Below, piece by piece: positions 16,800 through 25,125 of a DNA stretch of 42,207 nucleotides. Source of the stretch: Kiloniellaceae bacterium. Lineage in GTDB: Bacteria; Pseudomonadota; Alphaproteobacteria; Kiloniellales; Kiloniellaceae. The stretch covers positions 1 to 42,207 of the forward strand of contig WHTV01000028.1 of assembly GCA_009377535.1 (NCBI GenBank), in the 5' to 3' direction. Below the pieces are notes generated by a model. That model saw only the letters and a list, made by a program, of their open reading frames with translations, was not told the origin of the DNA and did not search any database. The first letter of the stretch is position 1. Each line of letters opens with the position of its first letter. A program made the position numbers and the translations under genes.

Positions 16800-17786
16800 T
16801 CAATAGCCGTTCGCCGGCACCGGCCAGAAGGTGCCGGGCGCCATGGTCTTGGAACCGCCGACCAGTTTGTCGCCGCCGAGTTCGGCAAGCAAATCGTAGA
16901 CCTTTGCGGTGTCGACCATTTCCTCGCGCAACGGGCGCGCGGGGATGCCTTCGCGGAATCCTTCGCGCAGGGCGACGAGGGTGGCATCGTCCTTGGCGCC
17001 GGTCATCTCGCGCAGCGCCTCCCACTCCGCGTCCGAGCTGCGCAGCAGCTCCTTGGCATCGCGCGAGGCGGCGAAGAAGCCGCGTACCGTCGCGATGTCG
17101 CCTGCCGCCCAGTCCTCGTCGAAGACGTAGCCGATGGCCGAGATGGGTCCGTCGGCGCCGAGCGCCATGGCGGCCTCGTTGGCGCCGATGATGCGTCGGA
17201 AGCCCTTGGCCTCCAGCCGGGCGCTGTAGTGCCAGTAGTTGAGCACGGCATCGACTTCGCCCTGTTCGGCCTTCTGGGTGAGCAGCGGCGGGGCGCCGAA
17301 TACCGGCTCGCTTTCGACCGCCGGATCGAAGCCATGGTGGCGCTCGGTAACGCCGCGCAGCAGCAGCCAGCTCTTGTCGAGCGGCCCGCCGGCGACGGCG
17401 ATCTTCCTGCCCTTCAGGTCGGCGAGCCCGTGGATCGGCGAGTCCGCCGGCACCATCAGCGAACCCAGGGCCGAAGAGAAGGGGACGAAGGTGTAACGCC
17501 TGCCTTCGGCGCGCTGGCGCGATACCCAGAGCCAGTCGGACACGATCATGTCGACCTCGCCGGCCTGCAGCGCGACCTTGGTGGCCTGGTCGCCGGCCAT
17601 CTCCAGGACGTCCAGGGTGAAGCCGTGCTGCGCGTCCATGCCGTGGCGCCGGATAGTGCTGAGTTCCCAGTTCACAGTGCCGAACTTCAAGACGGCCACG
17701 CGCAGCGTCCCGGCGGCGGATGCCGGCACGCTCCCCAGCAGGGCGACGGCGGCCGCGACGGCCAGGGCCAGTTGCAGCACGTGCAT
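16800..17786 (-). CDS. ABC transporter substrate-binding protein (NMT1/SsuA type) upstream of xoxF
   Basis: This exported binding protein has 328 residues in the NMT1/THI5-like fold used for nitrate, sulfonates, taurine and thiamine precursors. The signal peptide ends near VPASAA-GT; then TLRVAVLKFGTVNWELSTI begins the first lobe. The ATG at 17786 is preceded by GGAGGAAAAA, better than an ATG seven codons upstream. First gene of the three-gene ABC operon ahead of xoxF. The ligand cannot be read from sequence; the family does not normally bind metals, so a lanthanide role should not be assumed. The 145-170 bases upstream carry a palindrome with repeated GAAGATAT. Confidence 0.88.
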   Translation of the reverse strand: MHVLQLALAVAAAVALLGSVPASAAGTLRVAVLKFGTVNWELSTIRRHGMDAQHGFTLDVLEMAGDQATKVALQAGEVDMIVSDWLWVSRQRAEGRRYTFVPFSSALGSLMVPADSPIHGLADLKGRKIAVAGGPLDKSWLLLRGVTERHHGFDPAVESEPVFGAPPLLTQKAEQGEVDAVLNYWHYSARLEAKGFRRIIGANEAAMALGADGPISAIGYVFDEDWAAGDIATVRGFFAASRDAKELLRSSDAEWEALREMTGAKDDATLVALREGFREGIPARPLREEMVDTAKVYDLLAELGGDKLVGGSKTMAPGTFWPVPANGY

Positions 17787-17930
17787 TTTTTCCTCCCGCG
17801 TTTCCAAGGCGTTGGCGGGTCACCTTAGACTTATTCTATTCGCGGCAAGCCTAGCAATGGTGCGGCCGGGCCGGATATAGTGCCAAAGGCCAATGCCGGC
17901 CCGCGCCGCGCCGCTGAACGGCACAGCGGG

Positions 17931-17955
17931 AGAAGATATCTTCTTCGGAAGATAT
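17931..17955. promoter_or_regulatory. GAAGATAT palindrome with a second direct copy
   Basis: AGAAGATATCTTCT (17931-17944) is a perfect 14-bp palindrome, and GAAGATAT recurs at 17948-17955, 16 bases from the first copy. It lies in the 376-base gap between the divergent ABC binding-protein (17786) and GFA-protein (18163) genes. Palindrome plus helical spacing suggests a regulator-binding site. No other gene is visible in this gap. Confidence 0.45.
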
Positions 17956-18162
17956 GCGGCTGCTCCGCCCAACGGTTCCGGACCACCGACTAATGGACTA
18001 CGGACACCAGCGGCAAGGTTCCGTTAATCTGTCGCCTGGATTGGACTGAGATCTTTGACGGGTTTCTGATGGATACAAAGAGGCTCCCATGGAATCGCTG
18101 GGCGTCGCATCCGATCCGTGGTGGTTTTTGTATGGTCCAACAACTAAGCAAGGGAGGAAAAC

Positions 18163-18600
18163 ATGCCCCATAAGCATTCTGGAGGGTGCGACCATGTACA
18201 CACCCACTCGGAGAACGATCCGATCGACGTCCACACCTGCCACTGCTCCGTCTGCAAGCGCGTTACCGGTCAAGACACAACCCACGTCGCGTTTTTCAAT
18301 CACGGAGATGTGGCCGTCGACAAGCCTGACAGCTTGAAGCGTCAGCCGTTCAATGTTCAAAACCCAGACGGTCCCTTGGAACTGTGCACCTGTGCAACCT
18401 GTGGTACACCGATCATGCTGGATGACAAACAACACCGCATTCGCGCGATCGTGCCGAATCTGATGGGCTACGATCCGGCGAGCATGCCGGCGACCTACCA
18501 CGCCTTTTACGACCCGGCCAGTGGCGAGCCGAAACCGAACGATGGTCGCCCCGTCTACGAAGGCTTGCGGCCCGACTTCGTCTGGCCGGCGCCAGCCTGA
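18163..18600 (+). CDS. GFA-family (CENP-V/GFA domain) zinc protein
   Basis: This 145-residue protein has the zinc-binding pattern of the glutathione-dependent formaldehyde-activating (GFA) family: C26-x-C28-x2-C31 in THTCHCSVCKR and C75-x-C77-x2-C80 in ELCTCATCGTPI. The N-terminus is unusually His-rich (MPHKHSGGCDHVHTH). GGAGG lies six bases before the ATG. The founding member Gfa of Paracoccus was reported to speed S-hydroxymethylglutathione formation, a function now doubted for the wider family. Its position at the edge of a methanol/formaldehyde island makes a formaldehyde link plausible but unproven. A 17-bp hairpin follows the stop. A second GFA protein lies at 34330-34725. Confidence 0.85.
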   Translation: MPHKHSGGCDHVHTHSENDPIDVHTCHCSVCKRVTGQDTTHVAFFNHGDVAVDKPDSLKRQPFNVQNPDGPLELCTCATCGTPIMLDDKQHRIRAIVPNLMGYDPASMPATYHAFYDPASGEPKPNDGRPVYEGLRPDFVWPAPA

Positions 18601-18622
18601 GAAGCGTTACTATTGAAATACT

Positions 18623-18660
18623 CGAACGCCCCACATCGGCCTACCGATGTAGGGCGTTCG
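18623..18660. terminator. Long hairpin between convergent genes
   Basis: A 17-nt arm (18623-18639) pairs with 18644-18660 with one mismatch and a CCTA loop. It lies 22 bases after the GFA-protein stop and 56 bases from the convergent LysR-gene stop, so it may stop transcription from both sides. No strong T-tract follows on either strand. Confidence 0.55.
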
Positions 18661-18716
18661 ACTGTGCCTGGAATTGTCACGAAGTCGGTGGAGCGGCCCG
18701 ATCGGTCACGGTCCCG

Positions 18717-19550
18717 CTATTGTGCGCGGCGGTGCAGGGACCGGGCGACTTCATATATCCGATCAATGGCGCGTCGCACTTCGGGCCGGAAGCGTTGTTC
18801 GTGATGGGTTACGAGCCATTGATCGTGTGCCAGTTCTGAGATGGGCGGAGTGACTCGTACAAGGTCTTGTTGAGCATCCCCGATGAATGTCGGAAGCACT
18901 GCGCGTGCGACCCCAGCGCAGGCCAAGTCCAGGGCGTTGCGCGGCGCGCTGACTTCTATGTTGACTGCATTATGCGGTTGCGCCGCCAGCCAAAGCGCGG
19001 AGGGAGTCTTAACCGTAACTTTGACCCATGGCTTGATCATCTTGCTGGTGGCGTATCCCGCGAATTGAACGCGTCCAATTTTCCGGCACGCCAAGACACC
19101 TTGCTCAGGTCGACGGTTGCGGATGCCGATGACGGCCTCACGATGGGCAATATCGAGCACGTGCTCGGCTGATATGAACCGCAGGCGCGCCGCATCGTTT
19201 CCTTTCAGGATGGTCTGAATGTTCTGACACAGCGCATGTGTCATCCAACTCCCGGCGGATATCTTGACGACGCTGCCGCCGTGTTTGGTGGCGGATCGGT
19301 TGAGCGGTCGTATCTGCGCTTCGAGATCGACGACTTTGGCCAGAAGAGCGGTGCCCTGCTCGGTCAGTTCGTAGCCGCGCGGCAATCGCCGGAACAACTC
19401 GGCTCCGATAACCGCCTCAAGCGCCAACATGCGCCTGCCCAATGTGGGCGCGCTTTTGCCGGTGGCTTCTGCGGCGGCGGAAAGGCCGCCCGCGCGGGCA
19501 ACGGCGAGAAACAGTTTGAGATCGTCCCAATCCAAGTTCGTTTCATCCAT
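18717..19550 (-). CDS. LysR-family transcriptional regulator
   Basis: This 277-residue regulator has the LysR winged helix-turn-helix at residues about 7-66 (WDDLKLFLAVARAGGLSAAA, followed by ATGKSAPTLGRRMLALE). An effector domain (about 90-270) follows that is shorter than in most LysR proteins, with VIGIRNRRPEQG and the late LPTFIGDAQQDLVRV segment. It is divergent from the aldo/keto reductase gene with 89 bases between starts, a normal arrangement for a LysR protein controlling its neighbour. TTTCAT/ATGAAA palindromic half-sites cover its own start codon, which suggests autoregulation. Codon usage is somewhat less GC-rich than the flanks. The effector is unknown. Confidence 0.9.
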   Translation of the reverse strand: MDETNLDWDDLKLFLAVARAGGLSAAAEATGKSAPTLGRRMLALEAVIGAELFRRLPRGYELTEQGTALLAKVVDLEAQIRPLNRSATKHGGSVVKISAGSWMTHALCQNIQTILKGNDAARLRFISAEHVLDIAHREAVIGIRNRRPEQGVLACRKIGRVQFAGYATSKMIKPWVKVTVKTPSALWLAAQPHNAVNIEVSAPRNALDLACAGVARAVLPTFIGDAQQDLVRVTPPISELAHDQWLVTHHEQRFRPEVRRAIDRIYEVARSLHRRAQ

Positions 19551-19576
19551 GAAATGACTGTTACATTATGTTTCAT
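19541..19576. promoter_or_regulatory. TTTCAT/ATGAAA half-sites in the LysR-reductase divergent region
   Basis: TTTCAT CC ATGAAA (19541-19554) is an inverted repeat overlapping the LysR start codon, and a third TTTCAT lies at 19571-19576, between the divergent starts. The pattern fits a LysR autoregulatory site but is not a proven operator. Confidence 0.4.
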
Positions 19577-19639
19577 GGAGGTTCCAGAAAATCAGCGGCA
19601 CGGTAAGAGCTCCCGAACGGTAAAGTCAGGAGATCTCCA

Positions 19640-20626
19640 TTGAACCTTCTTGGAAATGACGTGGCCCCGCTCGGCATGGGGTGCTGGGCGATCGGCGGGC
19701 GATTCTTCGCAGGGAAACAACCGTTGGGGTTCCCTGATATCGATGACGATACTGCGGCGCGGACTGTGCACGCTGCGTTGGACGCGGGCATTCGGGTGTT
19801 TGATACCGCTGCCGTCTACGGTGCCGGGCACTCGGAACGTTTACTTGGAGCCGCCTTGAAGGGCCGCAATGATGCACTGATCATTAGCAAGCTCGGCACG
19901 GCATTTGACGGACAGACACGGCAGGTTCTGGCGGACCAGACCGATGCCGCCGATGTGGACGCCGCGATAGACGGAAGCCTGCGACGGCTGCAGCGCGACC
20001 ATATCGATGCAATGCTGCTGCATCTCAATGCTTTGCCGGTAGCGACGGCAACGCCGATTTTTGAGGAAATGGAGAAGGCGCGTCAGGCTGGCAAGATTCG
20101 GGCTTATGGCTGGAGCACTGATTTCCCAGCGAGTGCGGCGGCGATGGCGGACATGCCGGGCTTCATGGGTATCGAGCACGCAATGAATGTGTTTGTCGAC
20201 GTGCCCTCGATCCAGGCAACCGTCGAGCAGCATGATCTTGTCGCCTTCATCCGATCCCCGCTAGCTATGGGTCTGCTGACGGGCAAATTTGACGAGAGCT
20301 CGACGGTTTCCAGCGAGGACGTGCGCTCGGTGAACAGTGAGAAGCGGGACTATTTCCGTGACGGCAAGGCGTCTCCGAAGCATTTGGCCAATCTGGACGC
20401 TGTGCGGGACCTTCTGCAAACGGGGGGACGCACGCTTGCTCAAGGGGCATTGGGATGGCTGATGGCCAAGTCTGACAGGAATCTCCCCTTGCCTGGGGCC
20501 AGAACGGTGGAGCAGGTAACAGACAATGCCGGTGCCGTCGACTTTGGGCCGCTGCCGGATGACGTGATGCGTGAGATCGAGACCATTGTTCGGCGCGAAC
20601 CGGAAGGTGAGCCTCGGGCGCGTTGA
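19640..20626 (+). CDS. Aldo/keto reductase
   Basis: This 328-residue NADPH-dependent oxidoreductase has an (alpha/beta)8 barrel. The catalytic tetrad is visible: D55 and Y60 in FDTAAVYGAGHSERLLG, K84 in IISKLGT, and H128 in MLLHLN. The C-terminal region (LPLPGARTVEQVTDNAG) is the cofactor-binding part. It starts at a TTG at 19640, with AGGAG eight bases upstream. Sequence style resembles bacterial AKRs acting on small aldehydes and sugars, but the substrate is not readable. It is divergent from a LysR gene that probably controls it. Confidence 0.92.
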   Translation: MNLLGNDVAPLGMGCWAIGGRFFAGKQPLGFPDIDDDTAARTVHAALDAGIRVFDTAAVYGAGHSERLLGAALKGRNDALIISKLGTAFDGQTRQVLADQTDAADVDAAIDGSLRRLQRDHIDAMLLHLNALPVATATPIFEEMEKARQAGKIRAYGWSTDFPASAAAMADMPGFMGIEHAMNVFVDVPSIQATVEQHDLVAFIRSPLAMGLLTGKFDESSTVSSEDVRSVNSEKRDYFRDGKASPKHLANLDAVRDLLQTGGRTLAQGALGWLMAKSDRNLPLPGARTVEQVTDNAGAVDFGPLPDDVMREIETIVRREPEGEPRAR

Positions 20627-20730
20627 AAACCGCCGCCCCTTTGTCATTTCCCGGAAGCTCTCTCTCCCGCGTCCCTGTGACACGGCAATTCTGCCAAGGG
20701 GGCGCTGAGGGTTGGAAAGAGGCGCCTTCT

Positions 20731-21165
20731 TCAGCCGGGGTCGGCGGCGTAGCCGGCCGCCTCGACGCCGGCGATCGCGCAGGCTTCGTCATTGTCGGAG
20801 GTGTCGCCGGTCACGCCGACCGCGCCGACGATGGTGCCCTCCGCGTCGCGCACCAGCACGCCGCCGGGCGCCGGCACCAGCGAGCCGCCGGCGAGACCGT
20901 TGATCGCCTGGATGAAGAACGGCTGCTCCTGCGCGCGCCGGAAGATGGCGCGCGAACCGATGCCGAGGGAGATCGCGCCGCGCGCCTTGCCCTGCGCCAC
21001 CTCGGGCCGGAGCGTCGAGGTGTCGTCCTGGCGCGCCAGGGCCTTCAGGTGGCCGCCGGCATCGAGCACCGCGACCGTCAGCGGCTTCAGCTTCATCTCG
21101 GCGGCCTTGGCGAGGGCGGTCTCGATGATGGTGCTGGCCTCGGCCAGGGTGATCGGGGAAGTCAT
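20731..21165 (-). CDS. GlcG/HbpS family heme-binding-like protein
   Basis: This 144-residue protein belongs to the GlcG/HbpS (DUF336) family: an N-terminal helix (TLAEASTIIETALAKAAEM), VAVLDAGGHLKALARQD, and the PAPGGVLVRDAEGTIVGAVGVTG core. Members accompany glycolate oxidase operons (GlcG) or act as heme sensors (HbpS); the biochemical role is unclear. It is the last gene of the aminotransferase-TRAP-crotonase-CoA-transferase operon, 30 bases after the CoA-transferase gene. Its presence with a GlcD/GlcF-like dehydrogenase supports 2-hydroxyacid metabolism. No signal peptide. Confidence 0.9.
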   Translation of the reverse strand: MTSPITLAEASTIIETALAKAAEMKLKPLTVAVLDAGGHLKALARQDDTSTLRPEVAQGKARGAISLGIGSRAIFRRAQEQPFFIQAINGLAGGSLVPAPGGVLVRDAEGTIVGAVGVTGDTSDNDEACAIAGVEAAGYAADPG

Positions 21166-21195
21166 GCGCTCGTCTCCGCGGCGTGAGGGGAGGAA

Positions 21196-22410
21196 TCAGG
21201 AAGTGACCGGCAGATCGGCGGCAAGAACGATACCCTGGTCGATCAGCCGCGCGATGTCGCGCTCGCCGTAGCCGAGCTCGGCGAGGACTTCGCGGCTGTG
21301 CTGGCCGAGCAGCGGCGCCGGCCGCGCGACGCCACCCGGCGTCTCCGAAAACTTCACCGGCAGGCCGAGGGTGTCGACCCGGCCGGCCACGGGATGCTCG
21401 GTGGCGACGACCATGTCGCGGGCGAGGGCCTGCGGATCTTCGTGCATCTCGCCGACCGAAAGCACCGGCCCGGCCGGAAAGCCGCCTTCTTCGAGGACTT
21501 CCAGCCAGGCCTCGGTGCTGCGCATTTCGAAGACGGTGTTCAGTGCCGCTTCCAGGGCCGGGCGGTTGGCCATGCGCTGGTCGTTGGTGGCGAAGCGCGG
21601 GTCCCGGCCGAGCTCCGGGCGGTCGAGAATGGCCACCAGGCGCTCCCAATTCTTCTGGTTGGCGGCGCCGATGTTGATCCAGCCGTCGGCGGTCTTGAAG
21701 GCCTGGTAGGGCGCGTTCAGCGGGTGCGCCGAACCCATGGCGCCGGGCGAAACGCCGGTCGCGAAGGCGATGGCCGACTGCCAGTAGGTGTGCACGATGC
21801 CGGCCTCGAACAGCGAGGTGTCGACCTTCTGGCCGGCGCCGGTCTGCAGCTTATGGGCGTAGGCGGCGCAGACGCCCATGGCCGCCAGGATGCCGGCGGT
21901 GATGTCGGTGACCGGCGCGCCGACCTTCACCGGCGGGCGGCCCGGACCTTCGCCGGTAATCGACATCAGGCCCGACATGCCCTGGGCGATGAGGTCAAAG
22001 CCGCCGCGCTCGGCGTAGGGTCCGCTGCGCCCGAAGCCGGAGACTTCGCAGTAGATCAGGCCGGGGTTGCGCGCCTTCAGCGTCTCGTAGCCGAGGCCGA
22101 ACCGCTCCATGGTGCCCTTGCGGTAGTTCTCGATCACCACGTCGGCGCGGTCGAGCAGGCGCAGCAGCGCCTCCCGGCCGTCCTTGTGCTTGAGGTCGAG
22201 GGCGATGCCGCGCTTGTTGCGGTTCATCATCATGAAGGCGGCCGCCTCGCCCTTCACATCGGGCGGCAGCATGCGACGGGTGTCGTCGCCGGCCAGCTTT
22301 TCCACCTTGATGACCTCGGCGCCCATGTCGGCCAGCATGAGGCCGCAGACGGGGCCGGCCATGATGTGCGCCAACTCGACGACGCGGCAGCCTTGCAGCG
22401 GGCCGGCCAT
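21196..22410 (-). CDS. Class III (CaiB/BaiF) CoA-transferase
   Basis: This 404-residue family III CoA-transferase moves CoA between carboxylic acids through an aspartyl-CoA thioester intermediate. The likely catalytic Asp is D169 in the GAPVTDITAG motif, matching the position in formyl-CoA:oxalate CoA-transferase. Typical sequences include GPLQGCRVVELAHIMAGP, VIENYRKGTMERFGLGY and GFGRSGPYAERGG. It starts one base after the crotonase-like stop and precedes the GlcG gene. Pairing with a crotonase and a TRAP importer suggests that an imported acid is activated to its CoA ester. Neither donor nor acceptor can be inferred from sequence. Confidence 0.95.
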   Translation of the reverse strand: MAGPLQGCRVVELAHIMAGPVCGLMLADMGAEVIKVEKLAGDDTRRMLPPDVKGEAAAFMMMNRNKRGIALDLKHKDGREALLRLLDRADVVIENYRKGTMERFGLGYETLKARNPGLIYCEVSGFGRSGPYAERGGFDLIAQGMSGLMSITGEGPGRPPVKVGAPVTDITAGILAAMGVCAAYAHKLQTGAGQKVDTSLFEAGIVHTYWQSAIAFATGVSPGAMGSAHPLNAPYQAFKTADGWINIGAANQKNWERLVAILDRPELGRDPRFATNDQRMANRPALEAALNTVFEMRSTEAWLEVLEEGGFPAGPVLSVGEMHEDPQALARDMVVATEHPVAGRVDTLGLPVKFSETPGGVARPAPLLGQHSREVLAELGYGERDIARLIDQGIVLAADLPVTS

Positions 22411-22411
22411 G

Positions 22412-23191
22412 TCAGCGGCCCTGCCAGTCCGGCTTGCGCTTGGCGAGGAAGGCTTCCAGCCCTTCGCGGAAGTCCTCGCTGGTGTAGCACAGCACGATGA
22501 GATCCTTGTCGTCGATGTCGGCCGCCGCGGCGCTGAGGCGGCGCAGCGCCTCCTTGGTGGCGCGCAGGGTGAGCGGCGCCTGGCCGGCCAGCAGCCCGGC
22601 GAGATCGAGGGCGCGCGCCTCGAGGGCGGCCCTGTCGTGCAGCAGCTCGCTGATCAGGCCGGCCGCCTGGGCTTCCTCCGCGCCGACGAGGCGGCTGGTG
22701 AAGATGATCTCCCGGGTCCGCCCGGCGCCGATCAGGGCGGAAAGCCGGGCCAGGTTGCGCGCCGAGAGGCAGTTGCCGAGGGTGCGGGCGATGGGAAAGC
22801 CGAACTTCAAGTCGCGGGCGGCGATGCGGATGTCGCAGGCCGCGGCGATGCCGGCGCCGCCGCCGGTGCAGGCCCCGGCCAGCGCCGCGACGGTCGGCAG
22901 CGGGCAGCGCTCCACCGCGGCCAGCACCTTGTCGATGCGCTGCTCGTAGGCGAGCGCGTCCTCGGCCGTCTTGAAGGCGCGGAACTGGGCGATGTCGGTG
23001 CCAGCGGCGAAGGCCTTGTCGCCGGCGCCGCGCAGCACCAGCGCCTTGGCCTCGCCCTTGTCGGCGGCAGTCTCGCAGATCTCGGCCAGACCCTCGTACA
23101 TGGCGAAGGTGAGGGCGTTGCGTGCCGCCGGCCGGTTGAAGGTGACGATGCCGATACCGTCGCGCAGCTCGTAGAGCAGTTCTTCGCTCAT
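22412..23191 (-). CDS. Crotonase-fold (enoyl-CoA hydratase/isomerase family) protein lacking both usual catalytic glutamates
   Basis: This 259-residue crotonase superfamily protein has an oxyanion-hole region GDKAFAAGTDIAQF and the core GACTGGGAGIAAACDIRIA. In standard enoyl-CoA hydratase the two catalytic Glu residues occur as GGGCELA and QPEILLG; here those positions are G114 (GGGAGIA) and I134 (FPIARTLGN). The fold and CoA site are kept but hydratase chemistry is not assured, so it could be another crotonase reaction. The gene begins 9 bases after the TRAP large permease and ends one base before the CoA-transferase gene. The PIARTLGNCLS sequence appears characteristic of a distinct subgroup. 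Confidence 0.9.
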   Translation of the reverse strand: MSEELLYELRDGIGIVTFNRPAARNALTFAMYEGLAEICETAADKGEAKALVLRGAGDKAFAAGTDIAQFRAFKTAEDALAYEQRIDKVLAAVERCPLPTVAALAGACTGGGAGIAAACDIRIAARDLKFGFPIARTLGNCLSARNLARLSALIGAGRTREIIFTSRLVGAEEAQAAGLISELLHDRAALEARALDLAGLLAGQAPLTLRATKEALRRLSAAAADIDDKDLIVLCYTSEDFREGLEAFLAKRKPDWQGR

Positions 23192-23200
23192 CGGGAAAGC

Positions 23201-24481
23201 CTACCTGTAGAAGTACTCGACCAGGAACATCGGGATTGCCGGCACGTAGGTGCAGATCAGCAGCACCATCAATAGCACGGCGATGAACCAGATGTTGACT
23301 TTCGTCACTTCCCAGATGTTGGCGCGGGCGACGGCGCAGGCGGTGATCAGCACGCTCGCGACCGGCGGCGTCTGCTGGCCGATCGCGAGGTTCAGGGTCA
23401 CGACCAGGCCGAAGTGCACCGGGTCGATGTCGGCGGCGACGATCAGCGGGACCACGATGGGAACCACCAGGATGATCGCCGCGGCGGAGTGCAGGAAGAA
23501 CCCGATGACCAGGAAGAAGACATTGAGGATCAGCAAGATGACGTACTTGTTGTCGGTGAAGTCCAACATCGCCGCGGCCAGATCCTGGGGCACCTGGGCG
23601 CGGGTCAGGAAGCCGCCCATCAGCACCGAGGCGGCGACCAGCAGCATGACCACCGCGGTCTGCATGCCGCCGTCCAGCATCGCCCGCTTCAGGTGGCGCA
23701 GGTCGATCTGGCGGTACAGCAGGCCGACGAGCAGGGCGGCGATCACCGCCAGGCCGGCCGCCTCGGTCGCCGTGACGAAGCCGCCGAAGATGCCGCCAAG
23801 GATGATCACCGGCAGCGCGAAGGCCGGCAGCGCCTCGATGAAGGTGCGCCTGAGGCGGGCGAACTCGAAGGCCTCCTCGACCGGAAAGTCGTAGCGCCGC
23901 GCGAAGATGTAGGCGACCAGCATCAGGCCGGCGGCGCCCAGCAAGCCGGGGACGACGCCGGCGACGAAGAGCTGCTCCACCGAGGTGCCCGCCGAGACCG
24001 CGTAGAGGATCATCGGGATCGACGGCGGGATGATGATCGCCAGCGAGGCGGAGGAGGACGTGACGGCGGCGGAGAAGGGCGCGCTGTAGCCACGCTTCTT
24101 CATCTGCGGGATCAGGATCGAGCCCAGCGCCGCGACGTCGGCCACGGCCGAGCCGGAGATCTCCGCGAAGAACAGCGACACGCCGATGTTGATCATGGCC
24201 AGACCGCCGCGCACGAAGCCGATCAGCGCGGAGACGAAGTTGATCAGCCGGTCGGTGATGCCGCCAGCGTTCATGATGGCGCCGGCCAGCACGAACATGG
24301 GAATGGCGATGAGCGAGAACTGTGTCGAGCCGTTGTACATATCGAGCGCCACGGCGACGAGGCTGTTGGTTCCCTCGCTGACGATCAGGCCGAGCACGGC
24401 GGAGATCGCGAGGGCGACGGCGATGGGAACGTTCAGGCAGATCATCGCCACGAGGGCGATAAAGATCGCGAGTATCAGCAC
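23201..24481 (-). CDS. TRAP transporter large permease (DctM-like)
   Basis: This 426-residue membrane protein with about 12 hydrophobic segments is the TRAP DctM family. Family regions include SLIAIPMFVLAGAIMNAGG, FAEISGSAVADVAALGSILIPQM, IIIPPSIPMILYAVSAGTS and the late NLAIGQQTPPVASVL. Na+-coupled import of carboxylates or related solutes is the usual role. It starts at a GTG at 24481, three bases after the small permease stop. Part of the sgaA-dctPQM-crotonase-CoA-transferase operon. Confidence 0.96.
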   Translation of the reverse strand: MLILAIFIALVAMICLNVPIAVALAISAVLGLIVSEGTNSLVAVALDMYNGSTQFSLIAIPMFVLAGAIMNAGGITDRLINFVSALIGFVRGGLAMINIGVSLFFAEISGSAVADVAALGSILIPQMKKRGYSAPFSAAVTSSSASLAIIIPPSIPMILYAVSAGTSVEQLFVAGVVPGLLGAAGLMLVAYIFARRYDFPVEEAFEFARLRRTFIEALPAFALPVIILGGIFGGFVTATEAAGLAVIAALLVGLLYRQIDLRHLKRAMLDGGMQTAVVMLLVAASVLMGGFLTRAQVPQDLAAAMLDFTDNKYVILLILNVFFLVIGFFLHSAAAIILVVPIVVPLIVAADIDPVHFGLVVTLNLAIGQQTPPVASVLITACAVARANIWEVTKVNIWFIAVLLMVLLICTYVPAIPMFLVEYFYR

Positions 24482-24484
24482 GGC

Positions 24485-25027
24485 TCAGCGTTCCCCCGCC
24501 TGTTTCAGTTCCTGTTCCACTTCTTCCTCGATCTCGGCGTGCTCCAGCGACGTGCCAGCGACGGTCATGCGCCAGTACTCCGGCAGGCTAATGAGTTCGC
24601 AGAGGATGAACAGCAGCGCGCCGATGGGAATGACCGACTGCGTCACCTGGATCGGCACCCAGGTGAGCGAAACGAGGCGCATGCCCTCAAGCACTTCCAG
24701 CACCTCAAATCCGGCCCAGGCCATCAGCACAAAGAAGCCGATCACCAGAACCTCCGCGATGACCAGCCCCTGCTTGCGCAGGCCTTCCGGAAGCGCCAGC
24801 AAAACGGTGTCGAAGCCGATATGGCGACGCTTCAGGGCCGCCAGCGCGGCGCCGTAGTAGGTGATCCATGACAGCTGCACCGCCGCGACCTCGTCGTACC
24901 AGGAGAGCGATTGGCCAGCCAGGCGATAACACACACCTACGGTAACCACGACAGTCAGCGCGACCATCAGCGCGATGGTCACCCACTCCAGCAACCACTC
25001 CAGTGAGCGTCGTGCTTGCCCCAGCAT
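24485..25027 (-). CDS. TRAP transporter small permease (DctQ-like)
   Basis: This 180-residue membrane protein has four hydrophobic segments typical of TRAP DctQ, with SLSWYDEVAAVQLSWITYYG and the RRRHIGFDT-like KRRHIGFDTVLLALP loop. The start at the ATG at 25027 is preceded by GGGGAG about 11 bases upstream; an upstream in-frame start at 25153 would cross the hairpin after the binding-protein gene. The C-terminal tail (EIEEEVEQELKQAGER) is a charged helix. It follows the binding-protein gene by 138 bases that contain a strong hairpin. Confidence 0.93.
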   Translation of the reverse strand: MLGQARRSLEWLLEWVTIALMVALTVVVTVGVCYRLAGQSLSWYDEVAAVQLSWITYYGAALAALKRRHIGFDTVLLALPEGLRKQGLVIAEVLVIGFFVLMAWAGFEVLEVLEGMRLVSLTWVPIQVTQSVIPIGALLFILCELISLPEYWRMTVAGTSLEHAEIEEEVEQELKQAGER

Positions 25028-25125
25028 CTGCAGGCGTACTCCCCGACCTGTCCCCCGCGGCGGTCCGCCGTCGGATGGTGTGAATTGCGGCCGACCGTGC
25101 GGAACGGCTCGGTGTATAAGGGGAA

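Noticed and set aside
17998-18501. 167-codon minus-strand frame opposite the first GFA protein
   Set aside because: The GFA frame has a good ribosome site and zinc motifs; the antisense frame has none.
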